Positions 27,929 to 37,055 of a DNA stretch of 64,000 nt are shown here, one piece after another. Each line of letters begins with the position of its first letter. The stretch's first letter is position 1. The notes under the pieces are model-generated. The model was not told the DNA's origin. It searched no databases and saw nothing but the letters and a program-made list of their open reading frames with translations. Made by a program: the position numbers and the translations under genes. The stretch is from Paenibacillus sp. FSL W8-0186 (GTDB taxonomy: Bacteria > Bacillota > Bacilli > Paenibacillales > Paenibacillaceae): NCBI RefSeq assembly GCF_037969765.1, contig NZ_CP150207.1:5277501-5341500 (forward strand). Direction: 5' to 3'.

Positions 27929-27951
27929 GAACGTTTGTTCTCTACAGTATA
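27929..27951 (-). promoter_or_regulatory. Extended -10 promoter with LexA (SOS) box
   Basis: On the minus strand TGTTATACT (extended -10, TATACT at 27946-27951) is followed by GAAC-AAAC-GTTC (27929-27940). This matches the Bacillus LexA consensus core GAAC-RNRY-GTTC. The box spans the expected start site and ends 4 bases before the ATG. Confidence 0.65.
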
Positions 27952-27992
27952 ACATGATCAACAGAGGTTAGCGCCAGTTCTTCCTTGAACAC

Positions 27993-28021
27993 AAAAAAAG
28001 ACAGGCTGATATCCGCCTGCC
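27993..28021 (-). terminator. Intrinsic terminator of the DUF3829 lipoprotein gene
   Basis: Minus strand GGCAGGC/GCCTGTC stem (one G-T pair), 8-nt loop, then TTTTTTT. Confidence 0.8.
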
Positions 28022-28038
28022 TCTGTTGCAAAAAATTA

Positions 28039-29031
28039 TTATGCCTTATCCATCCGAATATTGTAATTATAAGCGTCGATCAGGTTCGACACCTTAGAGA
28101 AGTAGCTGCTCACAAGATTGTTGTCCCTGTTGCTGCTCGTATCCTTTGTTTCTAGAATAGTTAAAATGTCGGCTGCCGTTCCGATGACCTCCTGCAAAGC
28201 GGCGTCCAATTCCGGGACCGTCGCCCAGGACTCCTGCTTCCTCCGTTTGCCATCCTTCGCATATTCCGTAAACTGCTTCGAATCCTGGACCAGCAAGTCA
28301 AACAAAATTCTATATTCCTCCAGGCTGCAGTCCAAAATATTCTCATCAAAAATTTCGGCTTCAAAAAAGGCCTTTTCAATATCCTGCGCACGCATCACTA
28401 CGCTAAGGGCATGATACCGGATTAAATAGTCCTGCTCTTTAAGCTTATCCAGATCACTGAGCTTCTGCTGCGCCGCAATCTGGTCGAAATCGTTATAAAA
28501 CTGGTTGGCCAATGGCTCGTATGTATGGTATTGGGCAATAAATTGGCTATGCAGCTCCTTGCCTTTGGCAAACTGGTCGTCGGCGTATGTCCCGTCGTTA
28601 TAGTAATCGGTTATTTCCTCTATCGTATCCAGCAGATCAAGTATTACCGGGCCTAGTTGGATGAGCGCTTCGTCCGCAGCGCCATACGACGGCTCGCCGG
28701 CCGCGCGGTCCACTGCAGTGTTTACTGTCTTCGCCAGTCCGTCCAACCCGGGAAAGGAGGCGAGTTCACTGCCGCTGAAGTCGTCGCTGATATACATATT
28801 TTCATCCATGCCAAATTCGCTAATATAACCCTCGATGGCTCTATCGAACGTTCCGCCGGTCATCATATTGTTCAAATTAATGTAAGCGCCGTACTTGGCG
28901 GCTGCATGCTCTTCTTCTATGCTTGCTCCATTGACGCTTGAGCTTCCCTTCAGCTCATCGATCAAACTGCAGGAGGTCAGCAGGAAGCAAAACAATACGC
29001 TGCAGAATATGAAATATATCCGACTCCTCAT
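28039..29031 (-). CDS. DUF3829 (YiiG-like) lipoprotein
   Basis: 330 residues. The signal peptide ends in the lipobox LLTSCSL, so it is a membrane-anchored extracytoplasmic protein. The mature part is helical: YGAYINLNNMMTGGTFDRAIEGYI near the start, IEEITDYYNDGTYADDQFAKGKELH in the middle, and YNYNIRMDKA at the end. This pattern is that of the DUF3829 family, of unknown function. Monocistronic with its own terminator. 29032-29181 downstream of the XRE gene holds no recognisable feature. Confidence 0.8.
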   Translation of the reverse strand: MRSRIYFIFCSVLFCFLLTSCSLIDELKGSSSVNGASIEEEHAAAKYGAYINLNNMMTGGTFDRAIEGYISEFGMDENMYISDDFSGSELASFPGLDGLAKTVNTAVDRAAGEPSYGAADEALIQLGPVILDLLDTIEEITDYYNDGTYADDQFAKGKELHSQFIAQYHTYEPLANQFYNDFDQIAAQQKLSDLDKLKEQDYLIRYHALSVVMRAQDIEKAFFEAEIFDENILDCSLEEYRILFDLLVQDSKQFTEYAKDGKRRKQESWATVPELDAALQEVIGTAADILTILETKDTSSNRDNNLVSSYFSKVSNLIDAYNYNIRMDKA

Positions 29032-29181
29032 GTTTGGAAGGCCCCCATTCTATTTACCCGTCTGAATTATTTATCGGCTAAACTGTGGGGATTTTTTACT
29101 AGAACAACCATTCTTGCGCAGACAATATGCCCATATCCAAGTAATTCTAGGTTCTGTTGACCGGGATGCTGCTGCCTGCGG

Positions 29182-29376
29182 CTATTCCTCCCAAAAAAGA
29201 TCATTCAGCGTCTTCGACAAAGCTTTGCAGATCGCCACGCACAAGCTGAGGCTGGGATTGTATTTTCCAAGCTCGATTAACCCGATGGTCTGTCTCGATA
29301 CGCCAACGATTTGAGCCAGCTGCTCCTGGGACAAGTCCTTTTCGACTCTCGCCAGCTTCATTCTGAGGTTCTTCAT
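29182..29376 (-). CDS. Small XRE-family HTH regulator
   Basis: 64 residues consisting almost only of an HTH_3 domain: EKDLSQEQLAQIVGVSRQTIGLIELGKYNPSL. This is the YozG/YvaO type of compact Cro-like regulator that is commonly paired with a small membrane protein. Its ATG overlaps the stop of the upstream membrane-protein gene in an ATGA, so it is translated from the same mRNA. It probably binds the inverted repeat at 29916-29934. Confidence 0.9.
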   Translation of the reverse strand: MKNLRMKLARVEKDLSQEQLAQIVGVSRQTIGLIELGKYNPSLSLCVAICKALSKTLNDLFWEE

Positions 29377-29885
29377 TCCAAATCATCCTTGTTCACGTGC
29401 GCACTGGCTTTATTCGCCACTGTGTGAAGGCCGAAGGTTAACGCCAGGAACAGCGGAACATAAATCATCAATGAGACGAAAGCCACAAGCACGAAATACC
29501 AAAGAGACTGCAATCCCCCGTCAGCATAAAGAACTGCGCTGCGGAGGCCAAAGAACAAGGCCAGTCCCAAACCCATAACGCTGCCTGTAATGATATTCTT
29601 GGTGCTCATCTTGAATTTGCTCGTTCGATCGTGAACCTCGACGGCATCTGAATAAATACCCAGGGAAGCCGAACGAATCAGATAATAGAGGCTGGATGCC
29701 AGTAAAATAGCGAGTTCTGTGATTACCGATGTATCCGTGCCCAGCATGATGAATTTGCCGATCACCGACGCCAAGCAGATCAACATGACTAGCATATATA
29801 TTTCCTTGTAAATTTTATTTTGGATATTCACGATTCTTTCGTCCGCTTGCTTGCCCCGACTTGAAAGCCATTGAAACCATTTCAT
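29373..29885 (-). CDS. Four-helix membrane protein paired with XRE regulator
   Basis: 170 residues with about four hydrophobic segments: IYMLVMLICLASVIGKFIML, a second around TELAILLASSLYYLI, then IITGSVMGLGLALFFG and the pair near WYFVLVAFVSLMIYVPLFLAL. The soluble N-terminus is basic. It resembles DUF6773-type proteins, which are often encoded next to small XRE regulators; function unknown. First gene of a two-gene operon. Confidence 0.8.
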   Translation of the reverse strand: MKWFQWLSSRGKQADERIVNIQNKIYKEIYMLVMLICLASVIGKFIMLGTDTSVITELAILLASSLYYLIRSASLGIYSDAVEVHDRTSKFKMSTKNIITGSVMGLGLALFFGLRSAVLYADGGLQSLWYFVLVAFVSLMIYVPLFLALTFGLHTVANKASAHVNKDDLE

Positions 29886-29915
29886 GTCCGTACACCCTCT
29901 CTGTGTAGATATAAT

Positions 29916-29934
29916 AGATACTCGTTTCGTATCT
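29916..29934 (-). promoter_or_regulatory. Inverted repeat in promoter of membrane protein/XRE operon
   Basis: AGATAC-gaaacga-GTATCT on the minus strand, 31 bases upstream of the ATG at 29885, between TTGTAG/TTGAAG (-35-like) and TATTATATC (-10-like). Probable autoregulatory operator. Confidence 0.45.
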
Positions 29935-30068
29935 TCAATCTACAACATAAGTGTCATAATGTCAAATATATATTGCATTTAAACAATTATAATTGTCATC
30001 CAGATTTCTCACCCCATAGAGAAAACGCCCCCGATCGCAGCCGCAGCCGCAAACGAGGACGTACCTGA

Positions 30069-31943
30069 TTAAAACGGGAAAAATATCGGCAGCATCGCCA
30101 CCATCACTATACCGATAAAGATTTGCAGCGGGAGGCCAACCTTAATATAATGGCTGAATTTATATCGTCCAGCCGACATGACAAGTGCGTTTGGCGGCGT
30201 GGAGAACGGAGACGCAAAGCACATACTTGCCCCGATCGAAACCGCAAACAGAAACGGATAGGGGCTCACGCCAAGCTGAATCGCTGCGGTAAGGGCGATG
30301 GGCGCAAACAGTACTGCGCAAGCCGTATTGCTGATGAACATCGTGAGCAGGGATGTCGTGAAATATACCCCGGCCAGCAGTACAATCGGACCATAGCCGC
30401 CAAGCGTGCTCACCAGCCCCTCGGACAGCAGCGCAGCTGCTCCGGTCTTCTCAATGGCGATCGACATCGGGATCATTCCGCCGATTAAGACGATGCTCTC
30501 CCAGTTGATGCTTTTATACGCCTCCTCCATATTGCGGACGCAGCCGAAGACAACCATCAGCACGGCGGCGATCATGACGGCCGCCACAGCAGGCACCAGC
30601 TCGGTAATGAGCAGGATCACCATGAGCAGCATAATGCCTGCAGCGATCGGGGCCTTGATGTCCATTGTTACCTTGCGCGATTCTTCGATTGGCTGGCCGA
30701 CAACAACGACGTTAGCCTGATCCGCAGCCAGCAGCGCGATATCCTTCCACGTGCCTTGGACGAGCAGAGCATCGCCGAATTTCATCCGCTCCTCCTTCAA
30801 ATTATGCAGCAGATAGTGCTCCTTCCGCTGAATGCCGAGAATATTCACCCGGTATTTCTCGCGGAATCCTGAATGCTTGACCAGCCTGCCGATCAGGCTG
30901 GAGTTCGGCGTCAGCATCACTTCGGCAATGCCCACCTCGCTCGTCGCATACTGTGCATCCTGCTCGGGCTGCGGCCCGCTTCTCTCCGGGACGTGACGAT
31001 CGAGCAAGCTCAACCCGTAATGCATGGCAAATTGCTCCGCCCGCTCAAACGTACCGTTGACATACAGAATATCATCCTCGTGAATGACGGTATCCGGCCC
31101 GGCAATCTCCTGGTTAATCGTCTTGAAAAATTGGTTCTTCGCCGAGATTTTACGGCGGATCTCAATGATGTTGACCTCGAACCTGGCCGAAATATCAAGC
31201 TCCTGCAGCGTTTTTGATTGGATCGGCGAATCCTTTCCTACCTGAACGCGAAATAGATTTTGCGTTAACTGATACTGCCTGGCGAGCTCCTGTAGCGAGC
31301 GGCCATTCTTCTTCCGCTTGCCCTCCGCCCTCTGGTGGTCAGGCAGAAAGCGGCGCAGAAAGAGCAGACCGATGATGCCCGCAGCCAAGCAGACGATGCC
31401 GACCGGTGTAAAGCTGAAAAAGGACAGCCCCTTATACCCGGCCTGCTGGAGCGTCTCCTGGATCACCAGGTTCGGCGGCGTACCGATCAGCGTAAGCATC
31501 CCGCCAAGACTGCTGGCAAAGGCGAGCGGCATGAGCAGCTTGCCTGGATGGGTACCCGCACTTATTGCCAGGCTCACGACGATTGGCATCATCACGGCAA
31601 CCGTGCCGGTATTGCTGACAAAAGCGCCGATAAACGAGGTTACGAGCATAACCATAATCAGCAGCCGGGTCTCGCTCGTCCCCGCCAGGCGAAGCAGTAT
31701 CCGGCTCGCCATCTTGGCCAGCCCAGTCTGAAGTATGCCTCCGCCCACGACGAACAATCCGATCATCATGATTACGACCGAATTGGAGAAGCCGGATAGC
31801 GCCTCAGCCGGAGTAAGGATGCCCAGCAGCATCAAAATGATCAGCGATCCGATCGCTACGAGATCAGACCGGATTTTTCCCGAAACAAACAGCACCGATG
31901 CCGTTATCAGAACGATAAGAGTGATGATCATTGGGCCATTCAC
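30069..31943 (-). CDS. SLC13/DASS-type anion transporter with TrkA-C domains
   Basis: 624 residues. N-terminal hydrophobic half (helices to about 205) with VSNTGTVAVMMPIVVSLA and IGTPPNLVIQETL, then two RCK_C/TrkA-C ligand-binding domains (about 230-300 and 330-400, LQELDISARFEVNIIEIRR and LVKHSGFREKYRVNILGIQRK). A second hydrophobic half carries FISNTACAVLFAPIAL and FASPFSTPPNALVMSAG. The duplicated SNT motifs are the ion- and substrate-binding signature of the family. Substrates could be sulfate, dicarboxylate or another anion. The GTG start follows AGGAGG by 7 nt. Confidence 0.9.
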   Translation of the reverse strand: MNGPMIITLIVLITASVLFVSGKIRSDLVAIGSLIILMLLGILTPAEALSGFSNSVVIMMIGLFVVGGGILQTGLAKMASRILLRLAGTSETRLLIMVMLVTSFIGAFVSNTGTVAVMMPIVVSLAISAGTHPGKLLMPLAFASSLGGMLTLIGTPPNLVIQETLQQAGYKGLSFFSFTPVGIVCLAAGIIGLLFLRRFLPDHQRAEGKRKKNGRSLQELARQYQLTQNLFRVQVGKDSPIQSKTLQELDISARFEVNIIEIRRKISAKNQFFKTINQEIAGPDTVIHEDDILYVNGTFERAEQFAMHYGLSLLDRHVPERSGPQPEQDAQYATSEVGIAEVMLTPNSSLIGRLVKHSGFREKYRVNILGIQRKEHYLLHNLKEERMKFGDALLVQGTWKDIALLAADQANVVVVGQPIEESRKVTMDIKAPIAAGIMLLMVILLITELVPAVAAVMIAAVLMVVFGCVRNMEEAYKSINWESIVLIGGMIPMSIAIEKTGAAALLSEGLVSTLGGYGPIVLLAGVYFTTSLLTMFISNTACAVLFAPIALTAAIQLGVSPYPFLFAVSIGASMCFASPFSTPPNALVMSAGRYKFSHYIKVGLPLQIFIGIVMVAMLPIFFPF

Positions 31944-32097
31944 GGTTGTTCCTCCTATGTAAATCCTGGATTTATTTCGTTATGTACGAACTTCAATAGC
32001 CATATCATAACATTGGGCCAAGCTGGGGAATAGGTATTTCGACAAGAAACATACTTTACCGGCTTTATGCCGAGGCTTATTATCACCCGGCGAAGCG

Positions 32098-32137
32098 CAA
32101 AAATCCCCTTCAGCTGCTCAGGCAGAGAAGGGGATTT
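32098..32137 (-). terminator. Intrinsic terminator of the small acidic protein gene
   Basis: Eleven-bp stem AAATCCCCTTC/GAAGGGGATTT, with TTTTT on the minus-strand 3' side. Confidence 0.85.
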
Positions 32138-32155
32138 GAATGGTCTCAAAAGGCT

Positions 32156-32434
32156 CTAATCCACGTAGCCGGCAAGACCCTTGTCCATCAAGTAATCCAT
32201 CTCCAGCTCCAGAATCGTCTCCACGGTCAGCTCGTCCAGCTTCACGTCCGGTCGGCTCAGCACGTAATCCACCAGCTCATCGCCATCGATATCGACATCG
32301 CCTTTGGCGCCCTTATGGGCATTGTTGATGAACGCCTCCTCATGCTTCAGTACAGCCCGGATCGCCTCCGGCTTCGCTTCGGCGCGCTCGGCAATGTACT
32401 GAACGAGCTCTTGCTCATTAATTTGTTCGCTCAT
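32156..32434 (-). CDS. Small acidic cytoplasmic protein of unknown function
   Basis: 92 residues, strongly acidic, no signal peptide or membrane segment. GAGGAG precedes the ATG and an intrinsic terminator follows, so it is a genuine gene. The N-terminal part (QELVQYIAERAEAKPEAIRAVLKHEEAFI) looks like a helical DNA-binding-protein-like or HU-related segment. The middle contains DVDIDGDELVDYVLSRPDVK, which might bind metal. Family not recognised; it may be a second cistron after the nucleotidase gene. Confidence 0.7.
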   Translation of the reverse strand: MSEQINEQELVQYIAERAEAKPEAIRAVLKHEEAFINNAHKGAKGDVDIDGDELVDYVLSRPDVKLDELTVETILELEMDYLMDKGLAGYVD

Positions 32435-32515
32435 GAATGGTCAGCTCCTCTTTCACGATAAGTTATGCGCATCAGCTGAAGTTCTCATACAGCTTCTAGC
32501 TTGCCCTGATGTCTG

Positions 32516-34135
32516 TCATTGTACCATAGGATTGTGAGCAATAACCCGCCAATTATGGTCGCAGCTGGCCTGGATGATCCGATGCTTCCGAATGTATTCC
32601 GCAACCAGCTCAGCCATGTCGGCCGCGATTTCCCGCACGACGGGCTTTCCTTTGAACATTTCATAATCTCCACCGCCGCCGGCCCGGTAGCTGTTCATAA
32701 CCACATCCATTTCCGTCTCGTCCTCAATTTGCCTGCCGGCGAGATCCGTCAGTTTCATAACCCGCTGCCCGAGCGGCTTGGCAGGATCCAGCTCATACCG
32801 GATGCCCTCCCACATATCGTAATTGTAATGCTGGGCTTTCGGCTCCAAGTAGGCTGAACTGACCGCAGGCCTGCCATCCGGGCCGGCCACGAAATAAGCG
32901 GCCGTCTGCTCCAATGCATCCCGAATATCCTTCCCCTTCAGCCGGAGCACCGTCAACGTATTGGGATATATGAAATTACCCAGCACATCGCGCATGGTTA
33001 TGGTTGCGCCAAAGCCGAGGGACTCCTCACTCAGCAAGGCGGCGCACGATACAGAGGCCCCAGCAGCCTCCATCTGCACTTTATTTACGAACTCAATGAA
33101 AGGATGATCCGCCGTCCGGCAGATTAACGGACTGTGGATGCGCATATCTCCCGCCACCTGCCCGATCGGCTGATCCAGCCAGCTCTGTGTTGCGGCCTCC
33201 AGACTGGAGAACATCTCCAGAATCGTCCTGTCTGCATTTACCGAATCATCGACCAGGAGCAGCTCTGCCGTTTTGCGGCAAATGATCCATCCTTCCTCCT
33301 GCTTCTCCAGACAGACCACGACCTTGCCCAAAGTTTGTCCCAGGCTGCCGGGCTGGACTACGGCAACATTGCCAAGCTGCGCCGCCAGGAAACGATGCTG
33401 ATGTCCGGTAATCAGCACATCTATGCCTTCTACTTCCCGGCAAAGCGCATAGCCCTGATTTTCCCCGGTCAGCTTCTCGCTCGCCTCCCCGCTGGCCAGA
33501 TCCCGTTCGAAGCCGCCGTGGTAACAGACGACGAGCAGATCAGGACGCTCCCGCTTCCTGATCAAAGGCACCCATGCCTTCGCCGTCTCAAGCGCATCAC
33601 GGAACTCCAGGCCCTCAAGATACAGCGGATTCTCCCAATTGGGAATATAATGCGTCGTCAGGCCAAGAATCGCCACTTTGACCGGGTTATCTAGCGGTCC
33701 TCTCTGTTTGATGATATAAGGTACGCCAAAGGCAGGCTCCCCCGTCCTGGCGTCGACAATGTTTGCCGACAACCAGGGAAAGTCCGACATTTCCATAACA
33801 CGGCGCAGCACATCCTGCCCATAATTGAACTCATGGTTCCCTGGGACAGCCGCGTCATAGGACAGACGGTTCAGCACAGCCGCCGCTGGATGGGTTGCCC
33901 CCGTTCCCTTCTTTACATCATACGCGGCCATCGGCGACCCTTGTATCAAATCGCCGTTATCCAGCAAGAGCAGGTCGGGGGCTTGCCGCCGTTCCTCCTG
34001 AATGAGCGAAGCTATTTTTGCCAGGCCCAAGTTCTTATCCTCTGCCGTTCTATAATCTGTAGGGTAAATATGCCCGTGAATATCGCTTGTCACGAGAATT
34101 TCAATTTCGCAGGCTGCCGTTTTATTCATCGCCAT
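32516..34135 (-). CDS. Metallophosphatase/5'-nucleotidase family protein
   Basis: 539 residues without a signal peptide. N-terminal calcineurin-like phosphoesterase with the dimetal motifs SDIHGHI, DNGDLIQGSP, GNHEFNYG, CYHGGFE and GHQHRF. C-terminal 5_nucleotid_C domain (about 310-500) with YPNTLTVLRLKG and YRAGGGGDYEMF. Family members hydrolyse nucleotides, 2',3'-cyclic nucleotides or UDP-sugars; the missing signal peptide argues for a cytoplasmic role. AAGGGA lies 7 nt before the ATG. It is divergent from the phnD gene. Confidence 0.9.
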   Translation of the reverse strand: MAMNKTAACEIEILVTSDIHGHIYPTDYRTAEDKNLGLAKIASLIQEERRQAPDLLLLDNGDLIQGSPMAAYDVKKGTGATHPAAAVLNRLSYDAAVPGNHEFNYGQDVLRRVMEMSDFPWLSANIVDARTGEPAFGVPYIIKQRGPLDNPVKVAILGLTTHYIPNWENPLYLEGLEFRDALETAKAWVPLIRKRERPDLLVVCYHGGFERDLASGEASEKLTGENQGYALCREVEGIDVLITGHQHRFLAAQLGNVAVVQPGSLGQTLGKVVVCLEKQEEGWIICRKTAELLLVDDSVNADRTILEMFSSLEAATQSWLDQPIGQVAGDMRIHSPLICRTADHPFIEFVNKVQMEAAGASVSCAALLSEESLGFGATITMRDVLGNFIYPNTLTVLRLKGKDIRDALEQTAAYFVAGPDGRPAVSSAYLEPKAQHYNYDMWEGIRYELDPAKPLGQRVMKLTDLAGRQIEDETEMDVVMNSYRAGGGGDYEMFKGKPVVREIAADMAELVAEYIRKHRIIQASCDHNWRVIAHNPMVQ

Positions 34136-34336
34136 CTTCTAGTCCCTTCTATAGCTAATTTCCAACGCTTTTCCTATTTAGTCTATCAGGCGAAATCATG
34201 ATTTATATTAAATGGGCAGTCCTGAAAATCACATTTTTTTACATAATACTATAATTCTGCTGACAAGCCGTTAATAAACCTCTCTTATAGTTAATGGTGC
34301 AATCCAAAAAATAGATTTATGTGGAGGTCATACCGT

Positions 34337-35323
34337 TTGAAGAAGATCACCCGATTTATTCTGCCTTTATTTATGTCCGTCGCCTTCCTTAGCGGCTGCG
34401 GCAGCAATGCTGCTGTCAGCAATCCCGGAACAGATGCTGCGGCGAACGCATCCGCCGATCAGCAGAACCAGGCTGAGAACGCGCCGAAGGTCGAAGGTTA
34501 TGTACCGGAGACGCTAACCGTGCAATTCGTTCCATCCCAGAATGCCGATACCCTTGAAGCTAAAGCGAAGCCGCTGGAAAAGCTGCTGAGCGACCGCCTT
34601 GGCATTCCTGTCAAAGTCAGCGTATCGACCGATTACAATACCATTATTGAAGCGATGGCTTCCAAGAAAGTCGATGTCGGCTTCCTTCCGCCAACCGCTT
34701 ATGTTCTCGCTAAAGAGAAAGGCGCAGCCGATGTCATTCTGCAAGCCCAGCGTTATGGGGTACAGGATGATACGGGCGCTCCGACTGAGGAGCTCGTCGA
34801 CTTCTATAAAGCCATGATTATCGTCAAGAAAGATTCCCCGCTCCAGTCCGTAAGCGATTTGAAAGGCAAGCGCATCGCCTATCAGAACGTCACATCCTCC
34901 GCGGGCTTCGTATGGCCTGCCGGCAAGCTGATGGAATCGGGGCTCGATCCGCTTAAAGACGTGCAAGCCATTACGGTTAAAGGACATGACCAGGGCGTGC
35001 TCGCCGTATTGAACGGAGATGTTGATGCCGCAGCGATTTTCCAGGATGCCAGAAATGTCGTAAAGGGCGACTATCCAACGGTATTTGAGGATACACGGGT
35101 GCTGGCGTTCACCGAGCCGATTCCGAACGATACGGTTTCCATCCGCACGGACATGAACGCAGAGTGGAGCGAGAAAATCGCCAACGCCTTCATCGATATC
35201 GGCAAGGATGAAGCAGGACGCGCGATCATTCAGGAAATATACTCGCATGAGGGTTATGTGAAATCGGAAGACAGCACCTTCGATATCGTGCGTGAATACG
35301 GGGAGAAAGTGAAGACAGAGTAA
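34337..35323 (+). CDS. phnD: Phosphonate/phosphite ABC transporter binding lipoprotein
   Basis: 328 residues from a TTG preceded by GGAGG at 9 nt; an ATG at 34319 overlaps that site. The signal peptide ends AFLSGCGSN (lipobox), then an Ala/Asn-rich linker. The mature part is PhnD-like: VQFVPSQNADTLEAKAKPLEKLLSDRL, VDVGFLPPTAYVLA, and the serine-rich YQNVTSSAGFVWPA loop that binds the oxyanion. It captures phosphonate, phosphite or a related phosphorus compound outside the membrane. First of the phnD-C-E-E operon. Confidence 0.92.
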   Translation: MKKITRFILPLFMSVAFLSGCGSNAAVSNPGTDAAANASADQQNQAENAPKVEGYVPETLTVQFVPSQNADTLEAKAKPLEKLLSDRLGIPVKVSVSTDYNTIIEAMASKKVDVGFLPPTAYVLAKEKGAADVILQAQRYGVQDDTGAPTEELVDFYKAMIIVKKDSPLQSVSDLKGKRIAYQNVTSSAGFVWPAGKLMESGLDPLKDVQAITVKGHDQGVLAVLNGDVDAAAIFQDARNVVKGDYPTVFEDTRVLAFTEPIPNDTVSIRTDMNAEWSEKIANAFIDIGKDEAGRAIIQEIYSHEGYVKSEDSTFDIVREYGEKVKTE

Positions 35324-35484
35324 GCTGACCATTTGGAATGGGGAACCTCTGGAACACCGTACGAAAAATGAGCAAGCCAGTTGGAGTGCTGCCGCACTGT
35401 GACTGGCTGTGCTTGTTCTTAGAGAGACTTAGAGCTGTTAAGCGGAATTGTTCGATAAAACTATTATAAGGAATGATCATTTAC

Positions 35485-36258
35485 GTGATAGAGCTTACAA
35501 ATGTATCCAAGACTTATCCCAACGGAACAAAGGGTCTAAACCAGATTAGCCTGTCCATTTCCCAAGGCGAGTTTGTCGTCATCGTCGGACTGTCGGGGGC
35601 AGGCAAATCAACGCTGCTGCGCGCGATGAACCGGCTGCATGACATTACCGAGGGGGACATCCGCATCGGCGGCAAGTCGATTACGAACGCATCGGGGCAG
35701 CAGCTTCGCAGCATTCGCCGCGATATCGGGATGATTTTTCAAAGCTTCAATCTGGTTAAACGCTCTACCGTCCTGCGCAACGTGATGGCCGGACGGGTCG
35801 GCTACCACTCTACGCTGCGGACCATCCTGGGTTTATTCCCGAAGGAGGACACCGATATCGCCTTTGAGGCGCTTAGCCGGGTCAACATCGCCGAGAAAGC
35901 CTACGTTCGGGCCGACCAGCTGTCCGGCGGACAGCAGCAGAGGGTTGCTATTGCCCGCGTGCTCGCCCAGGAAGCCAAGATTATCCTCGCTGATGAGCCG
36001 GTCGCCTCTCTTGATCCATTGACGACGAAGCAGGTTATGGACGATTTAAAAAGAATCAACCAGGAGCTCGGCATTACGACGATCGTCAATCTGCATTTCA
36101 TCGATTTGGCCAGAACCTACGCCACTCGGATCATCGGGCTCAGAGCGGGAGAGGTCGTTTTTGACGGCCCTGTGTCCGAGGCAACGGACGAGGTCTTCGC
36201 CTCCATTTATGGACGGCCGATTCAACAGGATGAATTGCTGGAGGAGCGGGTCGTATGA
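35485..36258 (+). CDS. phnC: Phosphonate ABC transporter ATPase
   Basis: 257 residues. Walker [11 protein letters not shown]-loop FQSFNLV, signature LSGGQQQR, Walker B IILADEP and the switch His in [10 protein letters not shown]. It is closest in style to PhnC. Start is uncertain: ATG at 35473 touches AAGGA, while GTG at 35485 has it 12 nt away; I take the GTG. It overlaps the first permease by four bases (ATGA), indicating coupled translation. Confidence 0.92.
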   Translation: MIELTNVSKTYPNGTKGLNQISLSISQGEFVVIVGLSGAGKSTLLRAMNRLHDITEGDIRIGGKSITNASGQQLRSIRRDIGMIFQSFNLVKRSTVLRNVMAGRVGYHSTLRTILGLFPKEDTDIAFEALSRVNIAEKAYVRADQLSGGQQQRVAIARVLAQEAKIILADEPVASLDPLTTKQVMDDLKRINQELGITTIVNLHFIDLARTYATRIIGLRAGEVVFDGPVSEATDEVFASIYGRPIQQDELLEERVV

Positions 36259-37055
36259 ACGCCAAGCCAAGCGTTCCTATCCACACCCGCCCGAAAGCCC
36301 CTAGCCGGTTAAAGCATGTGCTGACGACGGTTATTATCCTGCTTCTTCTCTGGGGAAGCGCAGTGCAAACAGAATCGACGCTCAGCGAGCTTGTAGCTGG
36401 CCTGCCCAATATGCTTGATCTGCTGCGGGAAATGTTTCCGCCGAAATGGAGCTATTTCAGCCATATTACCGAGGCCATGCTCGAGACAATTCGCATGGCC
36501 CTCGTAGGGACGACGCTCGGAGCGATCGGCGCTATTCCCGTCGCCCTGCTGTGCGCCAGCAATTTGGTCAAATCCCGCTGGGTTTATTATCCGGTGCGGT
36601 TCCTCCTTAATCTCGTGCGTACGATCCCGGATTTGCTGCTGGCCGCCCTGTTCGTCGCCATATTCGGGCTCGGTCCGCTGCCGGGCATATTTGCCCTGGC
36701 GGTGTTCTCGATGGGGCTCATCGCCAAGCTGACCTATGAAGCGCTGGAGACGATCGATAACGGCCCGCTGGAGGCGATGACCTCTGTCGGCGCGAACACC
36801 CTGCAGCGAATCGCTTATGGCGTCATTCCGCAAATTCAGGCGCATTTCGCTTCTTACGTGCTTTATACCTTCGAGATTAATGTGCGGGCGGCGGCTATTC
36901 TCGGCCTTGTCGGCGCCGGGGGCATCGGGCACTATTACGAAGTGACTTTAGGTTTTCTGGAATATGACAAGACCAGTGTCATCATTATTTTTACATTAGC
37001 TATCGTGCTTGTGATCGACTATGTGAGTATGAAGCTTCGGGAGAAACTGCTATGA
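36255..37055 (+). CDS. phnE: Phosphonate ABC transporter permease 1
   Basis: 266 residues, about six helices. PhnE-type features: [22 protein letters not shown], then [24 protein letters not shown] and the C-terminal [22 protein letters not shown]. The cytoplasmic loop [19 protein letters not shown] contacts the ATPase. It overlaps both neighbours by four bases. Together with the next gene it forms the channel. Confidence 0.92.
   Translation: MNAKPSVPIHTRPKAPSRLKHVLTTVIILLLLWGSAVQTESTLSELVAGLPNMLDLLREMFPPKWSYFSHITEAMLETIRMALVGTTLGAIGAIPVALLCASNLVKSRWVYYPVRFLLNLVRTIPDLLLAALFVAIFGLGPLPGIFALAVFSMGLIAKLTYEALETIDNGPLEAMTSVGANTLQRIAYGVIPQIQAHFASYVLYTFEINVRAAAILGLVGAGGIGHYYEVTLGFLEYDKTSVIIIFTLAIVLVIDYVSMKLREKLL

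Noticed and set aside
34202..34336. PhoP box upstream of phnD
   Set aside because: TTAATA and TTATAG/TTAATG hexamers are present but their spacing does not fit a run of PhoP repeats.
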